A stretch of DNA of 5,238 bases from Chromatiales bacterium (GCA_026984715.1 JALSRO010000044.1:1-5238), one strand, 5' to 3'. Counted from the first letter of the stretch, positions 1 to 5,182 are shown. The notes: generated by a model not told the origin, from the letters alone. Numbers and translations: made by a program.

Positions 1-1066
1 TGACCGGAAAGCTGAGATCGTCACGGTGCCGGTTCATGTCCTCCACCAGAATCTCCCGCAGCGCCCGCATGGCATGCCCGGTATGGGGCGAGGCCAGCTC
101 GGCGATACGCAACAGACTGTGTTTCAAATCGCCAACCACACCGACCTTGACGGGGTAGTAGGCATCCACCTCGGCCGGAGACATATCGATATGAACAATT
201 GCGCGATCCTTGGTGGGATGCCACAGATAGGGATGATACTCCACCAGGTCGTATCCGATACAGATGATGACATCGGCTCGATCGAATCCACAGGTGACAT
301 AATCCTTCGACTGCAGGCCGGCGCTGCCCAACGCCAGTGGATTACCGCCAAAGGGGACCACCCCCTTGGCCATGAAGGTGTTGGTGACCGGAATATTGAG
401 CCGCCGGGAAAAATCTGCGAGCTGCTGCCAGGCGCGCCCCCGGATCACCCCGTTCCCCGCCAGGATGATGGGATTCTGCGCCTCGGAGATCACCTTTGCT
501 GCATACTCCACCCGCTCCCGTGGCGGCTCCGGAATGGTGGCATGCTTGACGGGCAACGGTTCGTCCGTGATTGGCATCTCGGCGATATTCTCGGGAAACT
601 CGATAAAACAGGCGCCGGACTTCTCCGTTTGGGCAACCTTGAACGCCTTGCGCACCACCTCGCTGATGATATTCGGCGTCAGGAGGCGGGAGGAGTACTT
701 GGTAACCGGATGGAAAATGCGCTCCAGATCGAGAACCTGATGGGACTCCTTGTGCAGGCGGTTGGTGGCCGCCTGCCCCGCAATCGCCACCACCGGCGCG
801 TGATCCATATTGGCATCGGCCACACCGGTGATCAGATTGGTGGCACCGGGGCCCAGTGTGGCAAGACATACCCCCGCCCTACCAGTAAGCCGGCCATGGA
901 CATCCGCCATGAAGGCCGCCCCCTGTTCATGCCGCACCGTTACAAACCGGATAGAAGAGTCGAGCAGGGCATCCATGAACTCCAGATTCTCTTCACCCGG
1001 AATACCATAGATGCAATCGACACCCTCATTCTCCAGACATTTTATGAACAGCTCGGCGGCCTTCAT
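1..1066 (-). CDS. Acetolactate synthase large subunit-like, thiamine diphosphate-dependent enzyme (AlsS/BudB-like), 3' part cut off by window edge
   Basis: The family condenses two pyruvates into 2-acetolactate with loss of CO2, in the cytoplasm. I translated 355 residues, from the ATG at 1064-1066 with no stop before the window edge. The N-terminal Pyr domain (about 1-165) shows YGIPGEENLEF (20-30), the RHEQGAAFMAD segment with the probable cofactor-activating Glu47, and LGPGATNLITGVADA (71-85). The central domain runs from about 180 to 330. There the motif GYDLVEYHPYLW (271-282) sits where FAD-containing biosynthetic enzymes have an RFDDR-type sequence. From memory, Bacillus AlsS has a similar GYD..EY.P..W, so I favour the catabolic, FAD-independent class (acetoin/butanediol branch). 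The C-terminal GDG cofactor-binding domain lies outside the window. The start has a strong Shine-Dalgarno (GGAGG) followed by seven G. dsbA lies 116 bp upstream on the same strand. A related carboligase is possible; the superfamily is near certain. Confidence 0.9.
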   Translation of the reverse strand, partial: MKAAELFIKCLENEGVDCIYGIPGEENLEFMDALLDSSIRFVTVRHEQGAAFMADVHGRLTGRAGVCLATLGPGATNLITGVADANMDHAPVVAIAGQAATNRLHKESHQVLDLERIFHPVTKYSSRLLTPNIISEVVRKAFKVAQTEKSGACFIEFPENIAEMPITDEPLPVKHATIPEPPRERVEYAAKVISEAQNPIILAGNGVIRGRAWQQLADFSRRLNIPVTNTFMAKGVVPFGGNPLALGSAGLQSKDYVTCGFDRADVIICIGYDLVEYHPYLWHPTKDRAIVHIDMSPAEVDAYYPVKVGVVGDLKHSLLRIAELASPHTGHAMRALREILVEDMNRHRDDLSFPV

Positions 1067-1106
1067 CCCCCCCTCCTCAATCGCTTCTTGCCTTGAGGCT
1101 TATATC

Positions 1107-1152
1107 GGCCGAAGTCGCAACCGCTGCACCCTCTTCGCGACCGGCAACGGCC
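1107..1152 (-). other. Imperfect hairpin in the dsbA - acetolactate synthase gap
   Basis: Two nested inverted repeats lie in the 116-bp gap between the genes: GGCCG (1107-1111) pairs with CGGCC (1148-1152), and GTCGC (1114-1118) pairs with GCGAC (1137-1141). An asymmetric internal loop (2 and 6 nt) separates them, around an 18-nt apical loop. There is no following U-tract on the minus strand, so it does not look like an intrinsic terminator. It could be an mRNA stability or processing element in a dsbA-synthase transcript, or chance in GC-rich DNA. Confidence 0.3.
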
Positions 1153-1182
1153 AGCAGGATGGCACGGCGGGGGGGCAACACG

Positions 1183-1833
1183 TCACTTCCCTGCCGCCGC
1201 GGCACGCGTCTCCTTTCCGACCAGATAGTCAACCACCTTGAGCATGTCGGAATAGGTGCGAACACCACTGCTGTTGACGCGGTACTTTCCATTGACAATA
1301 AGGGCCGGTACCCCATCGATACCATATCGCTTGGTGAGCTGGACAGCGCGCTTCACCTGACTCTTGACCGCGAATGAGTTGAAAGCCTTATAGAAATCGT
1401 CCTTGCTCACTCCGTACTCGGCAAACAGCATCTGCAAACTGGCCGGGGTGGGAAACCTGCGCCCCCCCTGATGGATCGCATCGAACAAACCATCATGGAT
1501 CTTTCCGCTGATACCAAGCGCCTTGGCTGTATAGAACGCCTGGGCATGCAGCTCCCAGAGCTTGTTGAAGATGGCGGGGATATGGATGAACTCCACGTTT
1601 GCCGGCTTGCGCATCAGCCACCGTTTCACATACGGATCGAAATCGTAGCAGTGCGGGCAGCCATACCAGAACAGCTCGACCACCTCCACCTTGTCGCCAG
1701 TGGTCGTAGGAACGGATGGTTCGATGCGTTGATACTCTACCCCCTCCTTATACTCGGCCGCTGCAGTTCCGCTCAACCCAAGCAATGCAACCAGCAGAAA
1801 AACCATCCAGCCACTGTTCCTAAGATGTATCAT
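1183..1833 (-). CDS. dsbA: DsbA, periplasmic thiol:disulfide interchange protein
   Basis: DsbA donates its disulfide to newly exported proteins in the periplasm and is reoxidised by DsbB and the respiratory chain. The 216-residue product has a Sec signal peptide (hydrophobic core about 9-20, probable cleavage after the Ala run at 24-26). The thioredoxin-fold active site is FWYGCPHC with Cys59 and Cys62; the CPHC dipeptide is the classical DsbA one. The conserved cis-proline loop is GVPA with Pro176. Length matches the family (about 208-215). I chose the ATG at 1831-1833 because AAGAGG sits 8 nt upstream; a GTG at 1840-1842 would add three residues but would overlap that Shine-Dalgarno. The C-terminus ends in an Ala-rich tail. 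It probably heads a transcript continuing into the acetolactate synthase-like gene. No convincing sigma-70 promoter was seen directly upstream. Neighbouring exported c-type cytochromes fit a periplasmic-redox locus. Confidence 0.96.
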   Translation of the reverse strand: MIHLRNSGWMVFLLVALLGLSGTAAAEYKEGVEYQRIEPSVPTTTGDKVEVVELFWYGCPHCYDFDPYVKRWLMRKPANVEFIHIPAIFNKLWELHAQAFYTAKALGISGKIHDGLFDAIHQGGRRFPTPASLQMLFAEYGVSKDDFYKAFNSFAVKSQVKRAVQLTKRYGIDGVPALIVNGKYRVNSSGVRTYSDMLKVVDYLVGKETRAAAAGK

Positions 1834-2393
1834 CAGGTCCACCTCTTGTTGTCAAAACCGCTCACGAGCCCACTGCCCGCCAAAATTCAAAACCCAATCC
1901 GGCGAGTATGCTGTTCCAGCAAACAGAGACACCGGCTCACCCCCTGCATCCAGGCACGCAGCAGACGGGAGAAATAGCGCCACACCCATTCTACAGCAAG
2001 ATCAACCAGCGCGGCGCCATAGCTGGAACATCTCCCGAAAAATCGAACCATCCAAAGAGAAGGTCAGGCTATACCCCTCCACCACCTCTGGACATCCCCG
2101 GCCATATATCGCCATTTTCCATGACACCGAGTGACCGAGATAGTGAGGCGGCGTCAAACCCTGCTTTCCTTCTCTGGAAGGAAAAGGCGGGGGAGACCTT
2201 TTCATTGACCCGGCAATATATGTCGCATTCAGGGCTTCAGGCAGGTGCCGGACCAAGGCGTAGTGCGCAACAGCCGGTCACTCCAGCACATCCGTGCACT
2301 CGTGACACTCGGACATCCTGCCCAGCACACTGGACTGCGGCCTGCCCGAAACTCCAGGCCCTACGATTTTCGACGGCACGGCTGATGAATACG
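1834..2393. other. Long intergenic region without a convincing gene
   Basis: This stretch upstream of dsbA carries open frames on both strands, but their translations are low-complexity, Pro/Arg/Ser-rich, lack good ribosome binding sites and match no family I recognise. It must hold the dsbA promoter; the best -10-like hexamer on the minus strand is TAGAAT (1993-1988), but I see no -35 at proper spacing. TGTTCCAGC (1912-1920) recurs inverted as GCTGGAACA (2022-2030), and GGACATCC occurs twice (near 2090 and 2311). A small perfect hairpin is listed separately. The region may include decayed or repetitive DNA. Confidence 0.5.
2165..2184. repeat. Small perfect hairpin, possibly part of a dispersed repeat
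   Basis: TTTCCTTC (2165-2172) and GAAGGAAA (2177-2184) form an 8-bp perfect stem closed by a 4-nt loop TCTG. Flanks are C-rich on the left and G-rich on the right. The minus-strand translation across it reads PPFPSREGKQG. As I recall, similar peptides occur in many spurious annotated ORFs that derive from palindromic intergenic repeats. The hairpin is directly visible; membership of a repeat family is inference. Confidence 0.4.
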
Positions 2394-2421
2394 ATATAGT
2401 TGCCGCGTTAATATAGTGCCG
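2394..2421 (+). repeat. Imperfect tandem direct repeat ATATAGT(T)GCCG
   Basis: ATATAGTTGCCG (2394-2405) recurs as ATATAGTGCCG (2411-2421), with start-to-start spacing of 17 bp and one T deleted in the second copy. Both copies contain TATAGT, a good -10-like hexamer, but neither has a -35 at 16-18 bp. The pair sits about 125-150 bp upstream of the cyclic-nucleotide-binding gene, so it may be a regulator site or a duplicated promoter fragment. Confidence 0.35.
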
Positions 2422-2430
2422 AACCGGCCA

Positions 2431-2452
2431 CAAAAGTTCCATAATCCTTTTG
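2431..2452. promoter_or_regulatory. Inverted repeat CAAAAG-N10-CTTTTG, possible operator
   Basis: CAAAAG (2431-2436) and CTTTTG (2447-2452) are perfect 6-bp inverted arms separated by 10 bp, a 22-bp span suited to a dimeric helix-turn-helix regulator. The right arm overlaps the candidate -35 hexamer of the downstream gene by three bases. The function is inferred from symmetry and position only. Confidence 0.3.
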
Positions 2453-2477
2453 CCAAAACGGCCTGATGCTATATCCT
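2450..2477 (+). promoter_or_regulatory. Candidate sigma-70 promoter for the cyclic-nucleotide-binding gene
   Basis: TTGCCA (2450-2455, 5 of 6 to consensus) is followed after 16 bp by TATCCT (2472-2477, 4 of 6). An alternative extended -10, TGCTATATC (2467-2475), overlaps it. Transcription would start near 2484, giving a leader of roughly 60 nt before the ATG at 2544. This is a moderate match and has not been tested. Confidence 0.35.
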
Positions 2478-2490
2478 ATTCTCCAGGCCG
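2459..2490. promoter_or_regulatory. Inverted repeat CGGCCTG-N18-CAGGCCG across the candidate -10 and start site
   Basis: CGGCCTG (2459-2465) and CAGGCCG (2484-2490) are perfect 7-bp inverted arms flanking the candidate -10 element. The placement suits a repressor operator. If transcription starts further upstream, it could instead fold as an RNA hairpin in the leader. Confidence 0.3.
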
Positions 2491-2543
2491 CCGAATAGCA
2501 GAGGGTGGCATATTTCCAGCTGTCAGCCAACACGGAGTGGATT

Positions 2544-3032
2544 ATGGACTCAGCCGCAATCGAACTCACCGAGTTTCTCAACCAGCAGTACCTGTGCGAA
2601 TCCCTGACCATCAAGGAGGTCAAGACCCTCCTGGAGTACACCGAGCTGATAACCTTCAAGAAGAAGGAGGTTATCGCCGATATCGGGGAAGTGGGAGAAG
2701 CGCTCTACTTCGTGGTACGTGGCCAGGCCGCACTCTTCTATGACAATGATGGCACCCAGGTTGAGATCGGACGCATGACCGAAGGGGAGCTGATGGGGGA
2801 GATGTCCTTCTTCGACCGTCAGCCCCGCTCCGTCCGCATGGTAGCCATGTCGAACGACACCCGGCTGCTTAAACTCACCCGCACCATGTATAAAAGACTG
2901 AGAGTGGAACACCCCTTTATCGCGGTAAACCTGCTGGAACATGCGATTATCAGCCTGGATCACCTGATTCGCCGCGTCAGCACCGACGTTGCCACATTCA
3001 ATCGCTACTTCTACTCAGCGGGCAAAAAGTAA
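2544..3032 (+). CDS. Stand-alone cyclic nucleotide-binding domain protein (Crp-like sensor domain without DNA-binding domain)
   Basis: The 162-residue protein is mostly one cNMP-binding beta-barrel (about 20-115). The turn GEVGEALYFVVRGQAAL (48-64) is the usual barrel signature. The phosphate-binding cassette is GELMGEMSFFDRQPRSV (81-97), keeping the ligand-contacting Glu86 and Arg95; the residue after Arg-Ser is Val where cAMP-binding proteins usually have Ala. About 45 helical residues follow, too few for the Crp winged helix, and none resembles a recognition helix. It is therefore probably a cytoplasmic cNMP-responsive regulator that acts through a partner protein, or a degenerate fold. 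No signal peptide is seen. I chose the ATG at 2544 because GGAG lies 6 nt upstream; an in-frame GTG at 2505 would add 13 residues but has only an overlapping Shine-Dalgarno. It is transcribed alone, opposite to dsbA and the cytochromes. Ligand and partner are unknown. Confidence 0.85.
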   Translation: MDSAAIELTEFLNQQYLCESLTIKEVKTLLEYTELITFKKKEVIADIGEVGEALYFVVRGQAALFYDNDGTQVEIGRMTEGELMGEMSFFDRQPRSVRMVAMSNDTRLLKLTRTMYKRLRVEHPFIAVNLLEHAIISLDHLIRRVSTDVATFNRYFYSAGKK

Positions 3033-3146
3033 GCATCACGACGCCCTGTACCCCGGTAACTCCTTATAGCTATTGAAGAAAGTATCGGGATAGTTGTCGT
3101 TCACACTCCTCTTTGCCAGACACAAGGGATATCACAGTTGGCCATC

Positions 3147-3171
3147 GCCTGCCTTTTGATAATCGGCAGGC
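3147..3171 (+). other. Hairpin downstream of the cyclic-nucleotide-binding gene
   Basis: GCCTGCC (3147-3153) and GGCAGGC (3165-3171) form a 7-bp GC-rich stem with an 11-nt AT-rich loop, 115 bp after the plus-strand stop codon. No T-tract follows, so it is not a canonical intrinsic terminator; it may protect the mRNA 3' end or mark Rho-dependent termination. Confidence 0.35.
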
Positions 3172-3192
3172 CGGCGGAGGAAGCATCAGGCA

Positions 3193-3212
3193 GTGGCGAA
3201 CCGGCGCGCCAC
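3193..3212. other. Second hairpin in the convergent gap
   Basis: GTGGCG (3193-3198) and CGCCAC (3207-3212) form a 6-bp perfect stem with an 8-nt loop. It follows the 3147-3171 hairpin and precedes the minus-strand terminator. The rest of 3033-3253 shows no gene. Confidence 0.25.
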
Positions 3213-3252
3213 GGCTGAACACGACAGATATTGTTGCGAGCCAATAGACAAC

Positions 3253-3284
3253 AAAAAAGGGCGGCCAAAAAGACCACCCTTTTT
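3253..3284 (-). terminator. Rho-independent terminator of the cytochrome operon
   Basis: Read on the minus strand, the transcript forms a 13-bp stem (3284-3272 with 3266-3254) around a UUUUU loop. It has an A/U base, a GGG/CCC core and two G-U wobbles, and ends in six U. The plus-strand RNA would instead have two A-C mismatches at those wobbles, so the element is better suited to the minus direction. It begins about 55 bp after the c4 stop codon. It could still act weakly on plus-strand transcripts from the opposing gene. Confidence 0.85.
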
Positions 3285-3298
3285 CACTCCTTGATGAC

Positions 3299-3320
3299 GG
3301 CCGGCATGCACATGCCCGCC
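3299..3320 (-). other. Short hairpin between the c4 stop and the terminator
   Basis: GGCATG (3303-3308) and CATGCC (3311-3316) pair, and the stem extends after one mismatch by GGC (3299-3301) with GCC (3318-3320). The formal loop is only 2 nt, so the innermost pairs must open. It may stabilise the 3' end of the cytochrome mRNA. Confidence 0.3.
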
Positions 3321-3339
3321 AGCCAGAACGGCGACGAAA

Positions 3340-3945
3340 TCACTTCAGCCCGGTAACAAACTCCGCAACCGCCTTGATCTCTTCGGCCGTCATCTTGCCT
3401 GCGACCTTGCGCATCATCTGGTTGGCATCGTTGCTGCGGGCGCCTGACTTGAAGTCGTTCAGGGCCTTGACCACGTATGCAGCCTGCTGACCACCTATTT
3501 TCGGGAAGCCCGCTGCCGGATTACCGGCCCCGGTGGGGCCATGGCAGGCGATACAAGCCGCTACGCCCGTAGCCTTGTTCCCGCCACGATAGAGCCTCTC
3601 ACCCTGAGCAACAAGCTCAGGATCACTGCCCTTCCCCACGGCCTGCGTCTGACTGGAAAAATACGCCACGAGGTCTTCGATGTCCTGCTCACTCAAGGGT
3701 GCCGCCATGGGAGCCATGGTGGGATCCTTGCGCGCACCGGACTTGAAGTCCGCCAGCTGCTTGGCCAGATACCCTGGGTGCTGGCTAGCCAGCTTGGGAA
3801 AGTTGGGCACCAGACTGTTACCATCGGCTCCGTGACAGGCGCCGCACGCCGCTGCCTTCGTCTTCCCCGCATCGGCACTCCCGGCACCATAGGCACTGCC
3901 AACGAACCCTGCCGCAATCATCGCTGCGAAAACTAGCTTTTTCAT
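3340..3945 (-). CDS. cc4: Cytochrome c4, periplasmic diheme electron carrier
   Basis: Cytochrome c4 is a two-domain diheme protein that carries electrons on the periplasmic side of the inner membrane, typically from the bc1 complex to cbb3-type oxidases. The 201-residue precursor has a Sec signal peptide (KK followed by a hydrophobic stretch, probable cleavage after residue 20). Two heme motifs are visible: CGACH (34-38) and CIACH (131-135). The halves are duplicated: PNFPKLASQHPGYLAKQLADFKSGAR (positions 47-72) parallels the second-half segment beginning at FPKIGGQ (147). Probable axial methionines are Met77 or Met80 in the first domain and Met177 or Met178 in the second. Length and motif spacing match Pseudomonas stutzeri c4. 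The start has a modest GGGAA about 10 nt upstream. It lies 52 bp after the c5-family gene on the same strand and is followed by a strong terminator, so the two form a likely two-gene operon. Confidence 0.96.
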   Translation of the reverse strand: MKKLVFAAMIAAGFVGSAYGAGSADAGKTKAAACGACHGADGNSLVPNFPKLASQHPGYLAKQLADFKSGARKDPTMAPMAAPLSEQDIEDLVAYFSSQTQAVGKGSDPELVAQGERLYRGGNKATGVAACIACHGPTGAGNPAAGFPKIGGQQAAYVVKALNDFKSGARSNDANQMMRKVAGKMTAEEIKAVAEFVTGLK

Positions 3946-3997
3946 GGGTATTGCTTTCCCGAAAATAGGTTGTCGTTCAGCCGTCAGTCAAGGATGG

Positions 3998-4321
3998 TCA
4001 CTTAGCCTTGCTTATGATATAGGCAACGGCGTCCTTGATAGCTTCGTCACTCAGATCGGTGCGCCCCCCCTTGGGAGGCATGGAGCCTGCATCACCGGTA
4101 AAACCTTCGATGGCATGCTTGTCCAGAGTCTCCTCTCCCTTGGCGAGACGGGGCTTCCATGCTTCCTTGTCACCCAGCTTCGGGGCACCGGCAACACCAG
4201 CATCGTGGCAGGCAAAGCAGACCTGCTTGTAGATCGCCTCCCCCTTCGCCGCGTCGCCAGCGTGAGCGACTCCGAACCCAAACATAGCAAAACCAGCCAA
4301 AGCGATTGCTGTCTTCTTCAT
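3998..4321 (-). CDS. Cytochrome c5-family monoheme protein
   Basis: This is a small periplasmic class I c-type cytochrome, likely an electron shuttle between the bc1 complex, c4 and terminal oxidases. The 107-residue precursor has a signal peptide (KK, then a hydrophobic core to about residue 19, cleavage near AHA at 19-21). The heme motif is CFACH (35-39), followed by DAGVAGAPKLGD (40-51), typical of c5. The axial Met81 is in SMPPKGG (80-86). Classical c5 proteins, as I recall, carry a cysteine pair just after MPPKGG; here the segment reads RTDLSDE, so that disulfide is absent. The start is supported by AGGAGA 9 nt upstream. It is the first gene of the c5-c4 pair. A candidate promoter with an FNR/ANR-like box lies about 160 bp upstream. 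The exact electron donor and acceptor cannot be read from sequence. Confidence 0.93.
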   Translation of the reverse strand: MKKTAIALAGFAMFGFGVAHAGDAAKGEAIYKQVCFACHDAGVAGAPKLGDKEAWKPRLAKGEETLDKHAIEGFTGDAGSMPPKGGRTDLSDEAIKDAVAYIISKAK

Positions 4322-4450
4322 AATAACACTTCTCCTGTGCTCTCGTCATGCCGTCAACACCAAAAGCGGACTCCATGACGCTTTAATCTATCTATCGGAT
4401 TGCCCCGACCCATAATGAGGCAGGGGCGCGATTTTCCAGTATTCGTCTGC

Positions 4451-4488
4451 TGCTACAGCTCAGAGCAAAACACTGGCGATGCTACAGC
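4451..4488. repeat. Pair of 9-bp direct repeats TGCTACAGC
   Basis: TGCTACAGC occurs at 4451-4459 and again at 4480-4488, 29 bp apart (nearly three helical turns). The pair flanks the predicted minus-strand start site near 4472. The upstream copy overlaps the candidate -10 (TAGCAT). It could bind a regulator, or it may be coincidental. Confidence 0.3.
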
Positions 4489-4507
4489 ACTCTGATGTTG
4501 GTGTCAA
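4479..4507 (-). promoter_or_regulatory. Candidate sigma-70 promoter of the c5-c4 operon
   Basis: On the minus strand TTGACA (4507-4502, perfect -35) is followed after 17 bp by TAGCAT (4484-4479, 4 of 6 to -10 consensus). Transcription would begin near 4472, leaving a leader of about 150 nt. The poor -10 together with an adjacent activator-like box suggests an activated promoter. Confidence 0.5.
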
Positions 4508-4508
4508 A

Positions 4509-4522
4509 TTGACCTACATCAA
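4509..4522. promoter_or_regulatory. FNR/ANR-like binding site
   Basis: TTGACCTACATCAA matches the FNR/ANR consensus TTGAT-N4-ATCAA at 9 of 10 defined bases (TTGAC in one half). Its centre at 4515.5 lies about 43 bp upstream of the start predicted from the adjacent minus-strand promoter, close to the class II activator position of -41.5. This suggests oxygen-responsive control of the cytochrome operon. The match is visible; the regulator is inferred. Confidence 0.5.
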
Positions 4523-4852
4523 TCAACGTGCAATTCATTCGACAGCACCATATGCCAAAATGTTCCCCTTTGAGACAGCGATATTTCTGTGGACTCCACT
4601 CTATGGCCGGAGCGGAGCGCACCGCTACCATCTTTTTCGGCAGCGCATGGGATTACCTCTGGCGGCCCAAAAATAGAACAACAAATCATCAGGTTACCAT
4701 AAAGCCCGGACCAGGATGCTCGCGCTGCCGGTAACCGCCAGGACACTCTCCCCGCCTCCCTTTCGATAGTCATTCTGCTGCCAGGCGACCTCTCTATCGC
4801 GACCAGGCACTGTTCGAATCGGGCAGAACCCATCTCGACAGCCGCCCCGCCA
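4523..4852. other. Intergenic stretch between the cytochrome and rpsT promoters
   Basis: No convincing gene was found. A 104-codon minus-strand open frame (4519-4833) crosses it, but it has no recognisable domain and runs through the operon's control region. GGTTACC (4692-4698) and GGTAACC (4730-4736) form a 7-bp perfect inverted repeat with a 31-bp spacer. A weak plus-strand hairpin AGCGG/CCGCT (4611-4615, 4622-4626) precedes a T5 run at 4633-4637, too distant to be a good terminator. Confidence 0.45.
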
Positions 4853-4860
4853 TTGATATA

Positions 4861-4889
4861 TTGACAAAGACCTATACCAAGTGCATAAT
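4861..4889 (+). promoter_or_regulatory. Strong sigma-70 promoter of rpsT
   Basis: A perfect -35 TTGACA (4861-4866) and a 17-bp spacer precede CATAAT (4884-4889, 5 of 6). An AT-rich stretch (ATTGATATA) lies just upstream. Transcription would start near 4896, giving a leader of about 25 nt. The strength suits a highly expressed ribosomal protein gene. Confidence 0.8.
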
Positions 4890-4921
4890 TATCGGTTTTA
4901 GAGTTTTAGCAAGGAACAGCC

Positions 4922-5182
4922 ATGGCCAATTCAGCTCAAGCCAGAAAGCGCGCCCGCCAGGCGGAGAAACATCGCCGCCACAATGCCAGCATGCGCTCCA
5001 TGATGCGCACCTACATCAAGAAGGTGGTCAACGCAGTCGAAGCCGGTAACAAGGCAGATGCAGAAACGGCTTATCGTGCGGCGGTCCCGGTAATCGATCG
5101 CATGGCCTGTAAGGGTCTGATCCACCGAAACAAGGCTGCACGCCACAAGAGCCGTCTCAATACCCGTATCCGGGCGATGTAG
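4922..5182 (+). CDS. rpsT: 30S ribosomal protein S20
   Basis: S20 is a primary 16S rRNA-binding protein of the small subunit body, made of a three-helix bundle. The 86-residue product starts [20 protein letters not shown], the typical basic, Arg/Lys-rich N-terminus. It continues with the conserved [12 protein letters not shown] region (31-42) and ends with the characteristic [13 protein letters not shown] segment (68-80). E. coli S20 has 87 residues, so it is full length. The ATG has AAGGAA 6 nt upstream and lies about 25 nt after the predicted start of transcription. Unlike E. coli rpsT, which starts with UUG, this gene uses AUG. It is monocistronic as far as can be seen, with its own promoter and a following hairpin. 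In related bacteria rpsT often lies next to murJ and ribF, which would be outside this window. Confidence 0.98.
   Translation: MANSAQARKRARQAEKHRRHNASMRSMMRTYIKKVVNAVEAGNKADAETAYRAAVPVIDRMACKGLIHRNKAARHKSRLNTRIRAM

Noticed and set aside
26..1096. 356-codon open frame on the plus strand
   Set aside because: It lies wholly antisense to the acetolactate synthase-like gene, which has clear family motifs, a strong Shine-Dalgarno and the minus orientation. Long antisense frames are common in GC-rich genes.
1851..1856. Minus-strand TTGACA just upstream of dsbA as a -35
   Set aside because: A -10 at normal spacing would fall at or inside the start codon, so it cannot drive the chosen start.
2002..2256. 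84-codon minus-strand open frame
   Set aside because: The translation runs through the hairpin and looks like repeat-derived spurious peptide; no start signal.
1908..2399. 163-codon plus-strand open frame in the long gap
   Set aside because: Low-complexity Pro/Ser/Arg-rich translation, no domain and no clear ribosome binding site.
3962..3991. TTGACT-N18-TATTTT on the minus strand as an internal promoter for c4
   Set aside because: The start site would fall on or after the c4 Shine-Dalgarno, leaving a leader of about 10 nt; transcription from the c5 promoter is more plausible.
4811..4819. GTTCGAATC resembling a tRNA T-loop
   Set aside because: The flanking bases do not form a 5-bp T-stem, and no acceptor, D or anticodon arms surround it.
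4519..4833. 104-codon minus-strand open frame upstream of the cytochromes
   Set aside because: No recognisable domain, and it overlaps the FNR-like box and promoter region.
4895..4911. GTTTTAGAG-like sequence resembling the start of a Cas9 crRNA repeat
   Set aside because: It occurs once only, with no spaced copies and no cas genes; it is the AT-rich leader of rpsT.
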